NCBI GenBank assembly: GCA_937949525.1
Contig: CALEDT010000006.1
Span: 1 to 64,000 of the forward strand
Reading direction: 5' to 3'
Length of the DNA: 64,000 bases
Origin: an uncultured Burkholderiales bacterium
Lineage (GTDB): Bacteria > Pseudomonadota > Gammaproteobacteria > Burkholderiales > Thiobacillaceae
Shown: piece by piece, positions 8,941 through 18,521 of the stretch
Layout of the letters: each line of letters opens with the position of its first letter
How positions within the stretch are numbered: the first letter of the stretch is position 1
The notes under the pieces: model-generated
The model's input: only the letters and a program-made list of their open reading frames with translations
Told to the model about the DNA's origin: nothing
Database searches by the model: none
Program-made: the position numbers and the translations under genes

Positions 8941-10236
8941 TCACATGCCCGTGCCGAACGGGCGCGGTGGGCGCGTGGGCGCGGCTTTCGCGCCGTCGGC
9001 CAGGCCGAGGATGATCTCGGCGCCTTCGGCGAGGTCGCCGCGCAGCATCTCGGTGTGCTTGCCGTCGGACACGCCCAGACGGACCGGCACCGCTTCCGGT
9101 TGGCCGTTGTTGAGTATCCAGACGCGTCCGGGAATGCCGGGGCCCTCCTCGCGCCCGCGCACTTCCAGTTTGATCGGTGTGCCGTCGGGCTGCACCGGAC
9201 GGAAGCGCAGCGCCTCGTTGGGCAGCTTCAGCACGCTGTCGCGTTCCTCGGTGAGGATGCGCGCGTTGGCGGTCATGCCGGGCAGCAGCTTCAGTTCGGG
9301 GTTGTCGACGATGGCCATGACGCTGTAGGTGACCACGTTGTTGTTGACCTGCGCTGCCTTGCGGATCTGCGTGACCTGGCCGGTGAAACGCTGGCCGGGA
9401 AAGGCGTCGACGGTGAAACGCATCTTCTGGCCGGTGCGCACGCGGCCGACGTCGGCCTCGTCCACGGCGACGTTGATCTCCATGCGCCGCAGGTCCTGGG
9501 CGATGCTGAACAGCACCGGCGCCTGCAGCGACGCGGCCACGGTCTGGCCGACATCGACGTTGCGGCTGATGACCACGCCATCCACCGGCGAGCGGATCAC
9601 CGTGTGGCCCAGCTCGGCGCGCGCCTGCCGCAGCGCCGCCTGGCGCTGCGCCACCTGCGCCTGCGCCGCGCCGATCTGCGCCTGCGCCACGGCCACGCCG
9701 GCGCGCGCCAGGCGCGCCTGTTCGGCGGCACTGTCGGCGGCGAAACGGGCGCCATCCAGTTCCGCCACCGACAGGAAGCCCTGTTCCACCAGGCGTTGCT
9801 TGCGTGCCAGGTTGCGCTGCGCGTCGGCCAGCGCCAGTTCGGCCTTGGCCAGTTCCGCCTCGCGCGTGGTCAGCGTGCCGCGCGCCACTTCGGCGGCGCC
9901 GCGCGCGGCGGCGAGGTCGGCTTCGGCCTGGTCGACCCGCGTCTCGAAGGTTTCCGGGTCGAGTCGGGCGATGATCTGGCCGCGCCGGACCTCGCTGTTG
10001 AAATCGACCAGCAGTTCGCGCACCTGGCCGGACACCTGCGAGCCGACCTGTACCGTGACCAGCGCGTTGAGCGTGCCGCTGGCCGATACCGCGGCCGACA
10101 GCGATCCGCGTTCCAAGGCGCCCAGGCGGTACTGCGGCTGGTTGCTGGGGGCGCGCCACGGTTGCCAGGTCGACAGCCCCCAGCCGATCGCAGCGAGCAG
10201 CAGCAGCGCCAGCAGCGGACGGATGACGCGTTGCAT
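8941..10236 (-). CDS. MacA-like periplasmic adaptor (HlyD/RND membrane-fusion family)
   Basis: The 431-residue product has an N-terminal membrane anchor ([18 protein letters not shown]). A lipoyl half-motif follows ([22 protein letters not shown]), then a long coiled-coil hairpin rich in Ala/Gln/Arg at about residues 100-210. The second lipoyl half is at [21 protein letters not shown], with beta-barrel domains after it. It should bridge the inner-membrane transporter to an outer-membrane TolC-type protein; one is encoded at 26.5 kb. It begins 7 bp after trpC and precedes the ATPase and permease genes, so all are probably one transcript. Confidence 0.9.
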   Translation of the reverse strand: MQRVIRPLLALLLLAAIGWGLSTWQPWRAPSNQPQYRLGALERGSLSAAVSASGTLNALVTVQVGSQVSGQVRELLVDFNSEVRRGQIIARLDPETFETRVDQAEADLAAARGAAEVARGTLTTREAELAKAELALADAQRNLARKQRLVEQGFLSVAELDGARFAADSAAEQARLARAGVAVAQAQIGAAQAQVAQRQAALRQARAELGHTVIRSPVDGVVISRNVDVGQTVAASLQAPVLFSIAQDLRRMEINVAVDEADVGRVRTGQKMRFTVDAFPGQRFTGQVTQIRKAAQVNNNVVTYSVMAIVDNPELKLLPGMTANARILTEERDSVLKLPNEALRFRPVQPDGTPIKLEVRGREEGPGIPGRVWILNNGQPEAVPVRLGVSDGKHTEMLRGDLAEGAEIILGLADGAKAAPTRPPRPFGTGM

Positions 10237-10243
10237 GGCGGCC

Positions 10244-11059
10244 TCAGACGGACGTGGCCGGCGCGGCGAACAGGCGCGCCAGTTCGGCGCCAGGATCGTC
10301 GGCGCGCATGAAGGCTTCGCCTACCAGAAAGGCATCGACGCCGTGCGCGCGCAGGCGCGCCACGTCGGCCGGCGTCAGGATGCCGCTCTCGGTCACCGGC
10401 AGGCGCTCGCTGCCGGCGGCGCGGATGCGCGGCAGCAGGTCCAGCGTGGTGTCCAGGCTGGTCACGAAGCTGCGCAGGTTGCGGTTGTTGATGCCGATCA
10501 GCGGCGTTTGCAGTTGCAGCGCCAGCTCCAGTTCGGCCGCGTCATGGCTTTCCACCAGCACGGCCATGCCCAGTTCCAGCGCGATCGCCTCCAGTTCGCG
10601 CATGCGTGGCAGGTCCAGCGCGGCGACGATCAACAGGATGCAGTCGGCGCCCATGGCGCGTGCCTCGTACACCTGATAGGGGTCGATCATGAAGTCCTTG
10701 CGCAGCACCGGCAGGTCGCAGGCGTCGCGCGCGGCGCGCAGGTATTCGGGCGCGCCCTGGAAGTAGTCGCGATCGGTCAGCACCGACAGGCAGGCCGCGC
10801 CGCCGGCGGCGTAGCGCGCGGCGATGTCGGCCGGGTCGAAGTCGGCACGGATCACGCCTTTGCTCGGGCTGGCTTTCTTGATCTCGGCGATCACCGCCGG
10901 CCGGCCGGCGGCGATGCGCGCGCGCAGCGCGCCGACGAAATCGCGCGGCGGCGGCAGCCAGGCGGCGGCCTCGCGCAGCGCTTCCAGCGGTTCGGACTTC
11001 TTCGCGGCGGCGATTTCCTCGGCCTTGGTGAGGAGGATCTTCTTCAGGATGTCGGACAT
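10244..11059 (-). CDS. trpC: indole-3-glycerol-phosphate synthase
   Basis: The 271-residue product forms indole-3-glycerol phosphate from CdRP in tryptophan synthesis. Family motifs are [21 protein letters not shown] at the start, [58 protein letters not shown] and INNRNLRSF. The ATG at 11059 matches the usual start; the extra in-frame sequence upstream is unlike the family. It is isolated from trpG and trpD, which normally precede it. Here it sits between alr and the efflux adaptor, which starts 7 bp downstream. That placement is unusual. Confidence 0.95.
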   Translation of the reverse strand: MSDILKKILLTKAEEIAAAKKSEPLEALREAAAWLPPPRDFVGALRARIAAGRPAVIAEIKKASPSKGVIRADFDPADIAARYAAGGAACLSVLTDRDYFQGAPEYLRAARDACDLPVLRKDFMIDPYQVYEARAMGADCILLIVAALDLPRMRELEAIALELGMAVLVESHDAAELELALQLQTPLIGINNRNLRSFVTSLDTTLDLLPRIRAAGSERLPVTESGILTPADVARLRAHGVDAFLVGEAFMRADDPGAELARLFAAPATSV

Positions 11060-11084
11060 GATGGCGATGGACGTGGCAACGAGG

Positions 11085-12158
11085 TCAGGTTTCCTCGACC
11101 GGCACGCGCGGCGCGAGCGCGGTGAGCAGTTCATAGGCGATGGTGCCGGCGGCGGCAGCGACGCGTTCCACCGGCAGGCCGACGCCCCACAGCGTCACCG
11201 TGCTGCCGACGTGGGCACCCGGCACCGTGCTCAGATCGACCGCCAGCATGTCCATGGACACGCGGCCCAGCGTGCGGGTCGGGTGACCATCGACCAGGAT
11301 GGGCGTGCCGGTGCCGGCATGGCGTGGATAGCCGTCGGCATAGCCGCAGGCGACCACGCCGACGTTCATGTCGCGTTCCGCACGGTAGGCCGGGCCATAG
11401 CCCACGCCGTCGCCCTTGCGCACGAACTGCACGGCGATCAGCCGGCTCTCCAGCGTCATCACCGGCAGCAGGCCGAGGTCCACGCCGTCTTCGCCGGTGA
11501 ATGGCGACACGCCGTACAGCAGGATGCCGGGGCGCGCCCAATCGCCGTGCGTCTCGGCATGGCGCAGCAGCGCCGCGGAGTTGGCCAGGCTGACGGGCAG
11601 ATCCAGTCCGAGCGTGGCTGCACGGAAGCAGGCGAGTTGTTGGCGCACGCCGCCGTCGTCCGCTTCGTCGGCGGCGGCGAAGTGCGTCATCAGCGTGATG
11701 CCGCGTACCTGCGGCGCTGCGCGCAGCGTGGCCAGCGCGTCGGCCAGACGCTTGGGCGGCAGGCCCAGGCGATTCATGCCGGTATTGATCTTGACCAGCA
11801 CGTCGATACGGTGCGCCAGCCGGGTCTTGGCCAGGAGGTCGGCCTGGTCGGCGCGATGGATCACCGGCCGCAGGCGCAGGCGGGCGATGTCGGCCAGCTC
11901 GTCGACGCTGAAAAAGCCTTCGAGCAGCGCGATCGGGTGGGTAAAACCGGCCGCACGCAGCGCCGCCGCCTCGTCGATGCTGAGCACCGCGAAGCCGTCG
12001 GCGCTGCGCAACGCCCGCGCCACGCGGGCCAGACCGTGGCCGTAGCCGTTGGCCTTGACCACGGCGAACAGCTTGACCTCGGGCGCGGCGCGGCGCGCCA
12101 CGCCCAGGTTGTGCGCCAGCGCGGCCAGATCGATGCGCGCGATCAGCGGGCGGGCCAT
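11085..12158 (-). CDS. alr: alanine racemase
   Basis: The 357-residue PLP enzyme converts L- to D-alanine for peptidoglycan. The PLP lysine is in [12 protein letters not shown] (Lys35), and the catalytic tyrosine region is [13 protein letters not shown]. Other family segments are [13 protein letters not shown] and [13 protein letters not shown]. It starts 10 bp after the dnaB stop, the usual betaproteobacterial order, so it is probably co-transcribed with dnaB. The second part of the window also encodes a D-amino-acid transaminase and a D,D-carboxypeptidase, other steps in D-alanine use. Confidence 0.96.
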   Translation of the reverse strand: MARPLIARIDLAALAHNLGVARRAAPEVKLFAVVKANGYGHGLARVARALRSADGFAVLSIDEAAALRAAGFTHPIALLEGFFSVDELADIARLRLRPVIHRADQADLLAKTRLAHRIDVLVKINTGMNRLGLPPKRLADALATLRAAPQVRGITLMTHFAAADEADDGGVRQQLACFRAATLGLDLPVSLANSAALLRHAETHGDWARPGILLYGVSPFTGEDGVDLGLLPVMTLESRLIAVQFVRKGDGVGYGPAYRAERDMNVGVVACGYADGYPRHAGTGTPILVDGHPTRTLGRVSMDMLAVDLSTVPGAHVGSTVTLWGVGLPVERVAAAAGTIAYELLTALAPRVPVEET

Positions 12159-12168
12159 GCGGTTACGC

Positions 12169-13563
12169 TCAATTCACGCCCCCGGGGGCGAAGCTCTCGA
12201 AGCGCGTGTACTCGCCCAGGAAGGTCAGGCGCACGGTGCCGATGGGGCCGTTGCGCTGCTTGCCGATGATGATCTCGGCCGTGCCCTTGTCGGCGCTGTC
12301 CGGGTTGTAGACCTCGTCGCGGTAGATGAACAGGATCACGTCCGCGTCCTGTTCGATGGCGCCGCTTTCGCGCAAATCCGACATCACCGGCCGCTTGTTC
12401 GGCCGCTGTTCCAGCGAGCGGTTGAGCTGCGACAGGGCGATGACCGGCACGTGCAGTTCCTTGGCCAGACTCTTGAGCGAGCGCGAAATGTCGGAAATCT
12501 CGGTGGCGCGGTTCTCGCCCTGGCCGTTGCCCGACATCAGTTGCAGGTAATCGATGACGATCAGGCCGAGCGGGCGCTCGTTCTTGCACTGCCGCGCCAG
12601 CCGGCGCGCGCGCGCGCGCACCTCCATGGCGGTCAGGCCGGGCGATTCGTCGATGAAGAACGGCGTTTCGTTGAGGCGGCCGAGCGCATGGGTCAGGCGC
12701 GACCAGTCGTCTTCGGCGATGCGTCCGGTGCGCAGCTTGTGCTGATCCAGCCGGCCGACCGAACCGAGCATGCGCATGACCAGTTGCGCGGCGCCCATCT
12801 CCATGCTGAACACCGCCACTGCCAGGTTGGCGTCGAGTGCGACGTTCTCCGCGATGTTGAGGCTGAACGCGGTCTTGCCCATGCTGGGCCGGCCGGCGAC
12901 GATGATCAGGTCGCCCGGCTGCAGGCCCGAGGTCTTGGCGTCGAGATCGGTGAAACCGGTGGGCACGCCGGTGACCTCGCTGGGATTGTCGCGGTTGTAC
13001 AGCTCGTCGATGCGCGTGACCACTTCCATCAGCAACGGCTGCACCGGCCGGAACCCCTGGGTGGTCTTGGCGCCGGCCTCCTTGATCTCGAACACCTTGG
13101 CTTCCGCCTGGTCGAGGATGTCGGCGGCGGCGCGGCCGGCGGGGTTGAGCGCGGATTCGGAGATTTCCGCACCGACCTCGACCAGTTTGCGCAGCACCGC
13201 GCGTTCGCGCACGATTTCGGCATAACGCCGGATGTTGGCGGCCGATGGCGTGTTCTGCGCCAGTGTGGCGAGGTAGGCCAGACCGCCCACCTCGTCGAGC
13301 TGGTTGTGGGACTCCAGTGCCTCCGCGACGGTGACCACGTCGGCCGGTTTGTTGGCCTCGATCAGGCGGGTGATCTGGCGCCAGATGGCGCGATGGTCGG
13401 CGCGGTAGAAATCCTGTTCGTTGATCAGATCCGCCACCCGCTCCCAGGCGGCGTTCTCCAGCATCAACCCGCCCAGCACGGATTGCTCGGCCTCCGCCGA
13501 ATGCGGTGGCAGCTTGAGCGCGGCGAGATCGCTGTCGAACGGGGGGGGCGGTGTCGGGGACAT
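12169..13563 (-). CDS. dnaB: replicative DNA helicase DnaB
   Basis: The 464-residue product has the N-terminal DnaB domain (LPPHSAEAEQSVLGGLMLENAAWERV). The RecA-like motor domain carries Walker A GRPSMGKT, LGLIVIDYLQLMSG as Walker B region, and ALSQLNRSLEQRPNKRPVMSDLRESGAIEQDAD. It unwinds DNA at the replication fork. The ATG at 13563 gives a family-typical N-terminus; another ATG at 13590 would add nine residues. Neither has a strong ribosome site. alr follows directly. Confidence 0.96.
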   Translation of the reverse strand: MSPTPPPPFDSDLAALKLPPHSAEAEQSVLGGLMLENAAWERVADLINEQDFYRADHRAIWRQITRLIEANKPADVVTVAEALESHNQLDEVGGLAYLATLAQNTPSAANIRRYAEIVRERAVLRKLVEVGAEISESALNPAGRAAADILDQAEAKVFEIKEAGAKTTQGFRPVQPLLMEVVTRIDELYNRDNPSEVTGVPTGFTDLDAKTSGLQPGDLIIVAGRPSMGKTAFSLNIAENVALDANLAVAVFSMEMGAAQLVMRMLGSVGRLDQHKLRTGRIAEDDWSRLTHALGRLNETPFFIDESPGLTAMEVRARARRLARQCKNERPLGLIVIDYLQLMSGNGQGENRATEISDISRSLKSLAKELHVPVIALSQLNRSLEQRPNKRPVMSDLRESGAIEQDADVILFIYRDEVYNPDSADKGTAEIIIGKQRNGPIGTVRLTFLGEYTRFESFAPGGVN

Positions 13564-13637
13564 GGCGACGTGAAACGACGAACGCGGCATTGTAAGCCGC
13601 TGGGGATGCGATCGGCGGGTGTCCCGGCGCCGCAGCG

Positions 13638-14498
13638 TCAGATGTAGGTCAGTTCCGACCAGCGCCCCTGCTCGACCAGCTCGCGCCGGATGGCCCGCCA
13701 TTGGGCTTCGCCGCCGGCCAGCTCGCGCATGCTGGCTTCGAATGCGTCGGCGATCTTGCGCATGCCGGCCAGGTAGACATGGGTGGTGGGCGTACAGATC
13801 AGATCCCACACCTCGGCGGCGTGGTCGCGCAGGCCGTCGCGCAGTGCGTCCGCCTCGTCGTCGAAGGCGCTGGCGCACAGCGCGCGGATGGCGCGAAACG
13901 TCGCCTGATCGTAGTAATTGGCCAGGTCGTCGTTCAGCTCGTTCATGTACAACAGTTCGGTGCCGTGGCGGGCACCGTAATACAGACGCACCTTGCCATG
14001 CCACTCGCCGTGTTGCTCGTAGATGCGGCGCAGAAAGGCGCGGAACGGGGCGATGCCCGTGCCGGTGCCGAGCATCAGCAGGTTGTCATACGGGTTGTCC
14101 GGCACGCGGAAAGCGCCCGGGTAGGGGCCGGTCAGCGTGACCGCGGCGCCCACGGCCGCGTCGCACAGGAAGTTGGAGGCGATGCCGGGGTATTCCTCCC
14201 CCGATACCTCGTCCACGTAAAAGCAGCGGCGCACCAGCAGTTCCAGCTCGACGCCGTCGGCGCACGCGCGCGCGTCGGCAATGGTGTAGTAGCGGTGATG
14301 CGCGCGGTTGCCGAACGGATGCGGGCCGGGTACCCGCACGCCGACGTTGTGCGCGGCGGGAAAGGCGCTGGCCGGCGCATCGACGTGCAGCACGATCTGC
14401 CGCACTTCCGCCGTGTCGGCGGGGGTGATGCGTCGGTTGGAGCGCACCACGGCGGGCGTGGTGGGCTGGCTGGCGGGGTTGAATTCGGCGGCTTGCAT
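13638..14498 (-). CDS. ferredoxin-NADP reductase-like flavoprotein
   Basis: The 286-residue product has a plant-type FNR layout. The FAD domain contains FGNRAHHRYYTIADA, and the NADP domain contains MLGTGTGIAPFRAFLRRIYEQHG and HVYLAGMRKIADAF. It should transfer electrons between NADP(H) and ferredoxin or flavodoxin in the cytosol. The start at 14498 (MQAAEFNPASQP) is chosen because the earlier in-frame sequence overlaps the upstream non-coding region. It lies between rplI and dnaB, which are usually adjacent. A hairpin at 14,573 separates it from rplI, so it may have its own promoter. Confidence 0.85.
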   Translation of the reverse strand: MQAAEFNPASQPTTPAVVRSNRRITPADTAEVRQIVLHVDAPASAFPAAHNVGVRVPGPHPFGNRAHHRYYTIADARACADGVELELLVRRCFYVDEVSGEEYPGIASNFLCDAAVGAAVTLTGPYPGAFRVPDNPYDNLLMLGTGTGIAPFRAFLRRIYEQHGEWHGKVRLYYGARHGTELLYMNELNDDLANYYDQATFRAIRALCASAFDDEADALRDGLRDHAAEVWDLICTPTTHVYLAGMRKIADAFEASMRELAGGEAQWRAIRRELVEQGRWSELTYI

Positions 14499-14572
14499 GG
14501 CGGGGCTTCCGTAAGGGCGTAGGCGGGCTGCCAAACAAGCTTAACGCGAAACGCCACGTCGTCGAAATGAGC

Positions 14573-14594
14573 GAGGGCCGCATCGGCGGCCCTC
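14573..14594 (-). terminator. hairpin terminator after rplI
   Basis: An 8-bp stem, GAGGGCCG with CGGCCCTC around a 6-nt loop, lies 26 bp past the rplI stop on the minus strand. Only a weak T-rich tract follows, so termination may be partial. Confidence 0.55.
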
Positions 14595-14619
14595 GATCGG
14601 CGGTGGCGACAACCCGCGA

Positions 14620-15069
14620 TCAGCTCTCGCCCAGCACGGCTACGGTGATTTCCGTGGTCACGTCGGTATGCAGCGCCAGCGTGACGGGGTAATCACCGAT
14701 GGCCTTGAACGAGCCTTCCGGCAGGCGGATTTCCGCCTTGGCCACCTCGAAGCCCTGGGCCATCAGCGCCTCGGCGATGTCGGCGTTGGTCACCGAGCCG
14801 AACAGGCGGCCGCCGACACCGGCTTTCTGGCGAATCTGCACGGTGTAACCCGCCAGCTTCTCGGCACGCGCCTGCGCGGCCGCCAGTTTGTCGGCGGCGA
14901 TCTTTTCCAGCTCGGCCTTGCGCGCCTCGAACGCGGCGATGTTGCTCTTGGTGGCGCGCTTGGCCATGCCCTGCGGGATCAGAAAGTTGCGCGCGTAGCC
15001 GTCCTTCACCTTGACTACGTCGCCCAGGTTGCCGAGGTTGCCGACCTTGTCCATCAGGATGATTTCCAT
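14620..15069 (-). CDS. rplI: 50S ribosomal protein L9
   Basis: The 149-residue protein matches L9 in length and sequence. It starts [32 protein letters not shown], has the long charged connecting helix ([27 protein letters not shown]), and a C-terminal domain with [14 protein letters not shown]. It binds 23S rRNA near the L1 stalk. It is the last gene of the rpsF operon, 15 bp after rpsR. Confidence 0.98.
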   Translation of the reverse strand: MEIILMDKVGNLGNLGDVVKVKDGYARNFLIPQGMAKRATKSNIAAFEARKAELEKIAADKLAAAQARAEKLAGYTVQIRQKAGVGGRLFGSVTNADIAEALMAQGFEVAKAEIRLPEGSFKAIGDYPVTLALHTDVTTEITVAVLGES

Positions 15070-15084
15070 GATTCCGTCTCCCGC

Positions 15085-15357
15085 TCAGCCGTTGTGCTTG
15101 TCGGTGTAGGGCAACAGGGCCAGGAAGCGCGCGCGGGCGATCGCGGTGGACAACTGGCGCTGGTAGCGGGCCTTGGTGCCGGTGATGCGGGCAGGGATGA
15201 TCTTGCCCAGTTCGTTGATGAAGTCCTTCAGGACTTCGACGTCCTTGTAGTCCACTTCCTTGACCTTCTCGGCGGTGAAGCGGCAGAACTTGCGGCGGCG
15301 GAACAGCGCCGCGCCGTTGGGGTTCTTGGGACGGGGTTTGCGTTTGATGAACGCCAT
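15085..15357 (-). CDS. rpsR: 30S ribosomal protein S18
   Basis: The 90-residue protein contains [22 protein letters not shown] and [37 protein letters not shown], which are unmistakable S18 segments. S18 pairs with S6 on the platform of the small subunit. Two ATGs are possible; the one at 15357 is preferred because GGAG lies 8 bases upstream, while at 15363 the spacing is only two. The N-terminal extension ([17 protein letters not shown]) is a little longer than in E. coli. Confidence 0.97.
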   Translation of the reverse strand: MAFIKRKPRPKNPNGAALFRRRKFCRFTAEKVKEVDYKDVEVLKDFINELGKIIPARITGTKARYQRQLSTAIARARFLALLPYTDKHNG

Positions 15358-15370
15358 GGCCATTACTCCT

Positions 15371-15688
15371 TCAATTCATGTGGTCCGGCGCGGCCGGAGC
15401 CAGGATGTCGAATTCGGTTACATGCAGTTCGGGACGGGGATCGCGCGCGCCCTTGTGGTCGATGAAACCGGCCAGGCGCAGCCTGCTGCCGATACCCGCG
15501 CCAGCGAGCGCTTCGGCGACGGGGCCGAACGCCACCAGTTCGATCTCCAGTTCCACCGTGCGGTCACGCGCCGCTTCGGTCTGGGTGGAGCGATGACGCA
15601 GGTGCAGGCGCATGGTCGGCAGACCGGAAGGGGTGCGACGCGCGCCGGTACTGGCCAGCAGCTCGCCCGTCAGCTCGAAGCGGTTCAA
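15371..15688 (-). CDS. priB: primosomal replication protein N (PriB)
   Basis: The 105-residue protein has a single OB fold. Recognisable segments are [39 protein letters not shown] and [30 protein letters not shown]. PriB binds single-stranded DNA and PriA during replication restart. Translation starts at a TTG overlapping the rpsF stop codon in TTGA, so it is coupled to S6. Its place between rpsF and rpsR is characteristic of beta- and gammaproteobacteria and supports the assignment of this part of the window. Confidence 0.93.
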   Translation of the reverse strand: MNRFELTGELLASTGARRTPSGLPTMRLHLRHRSTQTEAARDRTVELEIELVAFGPVAEALAGAGIGSRLRLAGFIDHKGARDPRPELHVTEFDILAPAAPDHMN

Positions 15689-16062
15689 GCGGCGGCTTCG
15701 GCCGCCGCCTCGCCCGCCTGCGGCGCCAGCAGGTTGCGTGCCTTCTCGCCCTTCATCATCGGCGACGGCGTGGTGATCGCCTCATCGCGCACCAGCGTCA
15801 GGTGGCGCAGGATGGCGTCGTTGAAGCGAAAGCCATGCTCCAGTTCGTCCAGGGTTTCCTGGTCGCACTCGATGTTCATCAGGACGTAGTGGGCCTTGTG
15901 CATCTTCTGGATGGTATAGGCCAGTTGCAGGCGGCCCCAGTCTTCCAGACGGTGGATACGGCCGTTCTTGGCCGCGATCAGCGCCTTGTAGCGTTCGACC
16001 ATGGCCGGCACCTGCTCGCTCTGGTCGGGATGCACGATGAAAACGATCTCGTAATGACGCAT
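15685..16062 (-). CDS. rpsF: 30S ribosomal protein S6
   Basis: The 125-residue protein starts [25 protein letters not shown] and contains [28 protein letters not shown], as in S6. The C-terminus is Ala/Glu-rich. The ATG at 16062 has AAGGAG six bases upstream, which decides the start over an in-frame ATG at 16092. It is the first gene of the S6-PriB-S18-L9 operon. A long leader with two hairpins precedes it (see 16,085-16,195). Confidence 0.98.
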   Translation of the reverse strand: MRHYEIVFIVHPDQSEQVPAMVERYKALIAAKNGRIHRLEDWGRLQLAYTIQKMHKAHYVLMNIECDQETLDELEHGFRFNDAILRHLTLVRDEAITTPSPMMKGEKARNLLAPQAGEAAAEAAA

Positions 16063-16084
16063 TGAAGCTCCTTGTGGGCTGAGG

Positions 16085-16118
16085 CCATCCACGTGCGTTC
16101 GCGGTATGGCAAGGATGG
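16085..16118 (-). promoter_or_regulatory. candidate S6:S18 autoregulatory hairpin in the rpsF leader
   Basis: On the minus strand, arms CCATCC and GGATGG close a 22-nt loop region containing an ACCG sequence, 23 bases before the rpsF start. In many bacteria an RNA motif in this position with a conserved CCG bulge binds the S6:S18 complex. The match here is by position and rough shape only. Confidence 0.4.
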
Positions 16119-16154
16119 AAAAAACCGTGACGCCATCGGATCGGAGACGTCCGG
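16119..16154 (-). terminator. terminator or attenuator hairpin ahead of rpsF
   Basis: On the minus strand a stem of CCGGACG with CGTC-A-CGG (one bulged A) is followed by six T. It lies 65 bases past the decarboxylase stop and just downstream of the predicted rpsF promoter. It may end the decarboxylase transcript, attenuate the rpsF transcript, or do both. Confidence 0.5.
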
Positions 16155-16166
16155 GAAAAACGCTGG

Positions 16167-16195
16167 ATTCTATGGGGTTGGCGAGGACATGGCAA
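16167..16195 (-). promoter_or_regulatory. sigma-70-type promoter for rpsF
   Basis: On the minus strand TTGCCA (-35) and TAGAAT (-10) are 17 bases apart. Both elements are close to consensus and the spacing is ideal. Transcription would start near 16,160 and give a leader of about 100 nt before rpsF. Confidence 0.65.
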
Positions 16196-16218
16196 GGGAT
16201 GGCCCGTCGCCGACGACT

Positions 16219-18456
16219 TCAGGTCACACAATCGACGTAATAACGCGTGTGGCCGTTCTGCCGGTCCTTGACCAGGCCGTGCACGTCGGTTTCGAAGCCG
16301 GGGAACTTCTCGTTGAATTCGCGCGTGAACTTGAGGTAGCGCACGATGGTGGCGTTGAATCGCTCGCCGGGGATCAGCAGCGGGATGCCGGGTGGGTAGG
16401 GTGTGAGCAGGATGGAGGTGATGCGCCCTTGAAGGTTGTCGATGTCGACGCGCTCGATCTCGCGGTGCGCCATGCGCGCGAAGGCGTCGGCGGGGCGCAT
16501 CGCCGGCACCATGTCGGACAGGTACATCTCGGTGGTGAGCCGGGCGACGTCGTTCTGCTTGTAGACCTCGTGGATCTGCGTGCACAGATCCTTCAGGCCG
16601 ATGCGTTCGTAGCGCGGGTGCGCGGCGACGAACTCGGGCATGATGCGCCACAGCGGCTGGTTGCGGTCGTAGTCGTCCTTGAACTGCTGCAGCTCGGTGA
16701 CCATGGTGTTCCAGCGGCCCTTGGTGATGCCGATGGTGAACATGATGAAGAACGAGTACAGCCCGGTCTTCTCGACGATGACGCCGTGCTCGGCCAGGTA
16801 TTTGGTGAGGATGGCGGCGGGGATGCCCCATTCGGCGAAGTCGCCGTCCACGTCCAGGCCGGGCGTGATGACCGTGGCCTTGATCGGGTCGAGCAGGTTG
16901 AAACCGGTGGCCAGGTCGCCGAAGCCGTGCCAGCGCTCGCCGGCGCGCAGCATCCAGTCCTCGCGGCTGCCCATGCCTTCCTCGGCCAGTTCCTCTGGTC
17001 CCCACACCTTGAACCACCAGTCGGTACCCCATTCCGCCCCGACCTTGCGCATGGCGCGGCGGAAGTCCAGGGCCTCGGCGATGGATTCCTCCACCAACGC
17101 GGTGCCGCCGGGCTCCTCCATCATCGCGGCGGCGACGTCGCAACTGGCGATGATGGCGTACTGCGGGCTGGTGGAGGTGTGCATCAGGAAGGCTTCGTTG
17201 AACACGTCGCGGTCCAGTTTGCGTGTCTCGGAATCCTGCACCAGGATTTGCGAGGCCTGGCTCAATCCGGCCAGCAGTTTGTGCGTGGACTGCGTGGAGA
17301 ACACCATGGATTCCCGGCAGCGCGGCCGGTCCGCGCCGATCGCGTGCATGCCGCGGTAGAAGCCGTGGAAGGTGGCGTGCGGCAGCCAGGCTTCGTCGAA
17401 GTGCAGCGTGTCGATGCGGCCGTCCAGTTCGGCCTTGATCTCCTCGACGTTGTAGAGGATGCCGTCGTAGGTGGACTGGGTGATGGTGAGCACGCGCGGT
17501 TTGGCGTTCTTGTCGGTGGCGAAGGGGTGCGCGGCGATCTTCTTCTGGATGTTCTCCCAGGTGAACTCGGCGCGCGGTATCGGCCCGATGATGCCGTAGT
17601 GGTTGCGCGTGGGCATCAGGAACACGGGAATCGCGCCGGTCATGATGATGGCGTGCAGGATGGATTTGTGGCAGTTGCGGTCGACCACGACGATGTCGTT
17701 GGGCGCGACGGTGGAGTGCCAGACGATCTTGTTCGAGGTGGAGGTGCCGTTGGTGACGAAGAACAGGTGGTCGCACTTGAAGATGCGCGCGGCGTTGCGT
17801 TCCGACGCGGCCACCGGGCCGGTGTGGTCGAGCAACTGGCCGAGTTCGTCGACCGCGTTGCACACGTCGGCGCGCAGCATGTTCTCGCCGAAGAACTGGT
17901 GGAACATCTGGCCCACCGGGCTCTTCAGGAAGGCGACGCCGCCGGAGTGACCGGGGCAGTGCCAGGAGTAGGAGCCGTCGGCGGCATAGTGGGTCAGCGC
18001 GCGGAAGAACGGCGGCGGCAGCGAGTCCAGGTAGGCGCGCGCTTCGCGCACGATGTAGCGCGCCATGAACTCGGGTGTGTCCTCGAACATGTGCAGGAAG
18101 CCGTGCAGTTCGCGCAGCACGTCGTTGGGGATGTGCCGGCTGGTGCGCGTCTCCCCGTACAGGAAGATGGGGATGTCGCTGTTGCGAAAGCGGATTTCCT
18201 CGACGAAGGAACGCAGTTGGGCGATGGTCGGTTCCGCCTGCTCACCGGCAAACTGCTCATCGTCCACCGACAGGATGAAGGCCGAGGCGCGGCTTTGCTG
18301 CTGCGCGAACGAGGACAGGTCGCCGTAGCTGGTGACGCCGAGGATCTCCATGCCTTCGTCCTCCAGCGCCTTGGCCAGGGCGCGGATACCCAGCCCGGAT
18401 GCATTCTCGGAGCGGAAGTCTTCGTCGATGATGACGACCGGGAAGCGGAAGCGCAT
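16219..18456 (-). CDS. biodegradative-type arginine/lysine/ornithine decarboxylase
   Basis: The 745-residue protein is close to the length of E. coli AdiA. The N-terminal wing domain starts MRFRFPVVIIDEDFRSENASG. The PLP domain contains YSWHCPGHSGGVAFLKSPVG, FVTNGTSTSNKIVWHS, LHFDEAWLPHA and the PLP lysine in STHKLLAGLSQ. Such enzymes remove CO2 from a basic amino acid, giving agmatine, cadaverine or putrescine, and serve acid resistance or polyamine supply. Sequence alone does not fix the substrate; arginine is favoured by overall likeness to AdiA. AGGAGAGG precedes the ATG at 18456. Mrp, dcd and this gene are often neighbours in betaproteobacteria. Confidence 0.9.
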   Translation of the reverse strand: MRFRFPVVIIDEDFRSENASGLGIRALAKALEDEGMEILGVTSYGDLSSFAQQQSRASAFILSVDDEQFAGEQAEPTIAQLRSFVEEIRFRNSDIPIFLYGETRTSRHIPNDVLRELHGFLHMFEDTPEFMARYIVREARAYLDSLPPPFFRALTHYAADGSYSWHCPGHSGGVAFLKSPVGQMFHQFFGENMLRADVCNAVDELGQLLDHTGPVAASERNAARIFKCDHLFFVTNGTSTSNKIVWHSTVAPNDIVVVDRNCHKSILHAIIMTGAIPVFLMPTRNHYGIIGPIPRAEFTWENIQKKIAAHPFATDKNAKPRVLTITQSTYDGILYNVEEIKAELDGRIDTLHFDEAWLPHATFHGFYRGMHAIGADRPRCRESMVFSTQSTHKLLAGLSQASQILVQDSETRKLDRDVFNEAFLMHTSTSPQYAIIASCDVAAAMMEEPGGTALVEESIAEALDFRRAMRKVGAEWGTDWWFKVWGPEELAEEGMGSREDWMLRAGERWHGFGDLATGFNLLDPIKATVITPGLDVDGDFAEWGIPAAILTKYLAEHGVIVEKTGLYSFFIMFTIGITKGRWNTMVTELQQFKDDYDRNQPLWRIMPEFVAAHPRYERIGLKDLCTQIHEVYKQNDVARLTTEMYLSDMVPAMRPADAFARMAHREIERVDIDNLQGRITSILLTPYPPGIPLLIPGERFNATIVRYLKFTREFNEKFPGFETDVHGLVKDRQNGHTRYYVDCVT

Positions 18457-18493
18457 GGCCCTCTCCTCGCGTTGGGGCGGATGAAAGGCGCGG

Positions 18494-18499
18494 ATTATA
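18494..18499 (-). promoter_or_regulatory. consensus -10 element (TATAAT) upstream of the decarboxylase
   Basis: A perfect TATAAT lies on the minus strand 38 bases before the decarboxylase start, between it and the dcd stop. No good -35 is seen at the expected distance, so an activator may be needed. Confidence 0.45.
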
Positions 18500-18521
18500 G
18501 GGACGCCATCCGACGCGCGTA

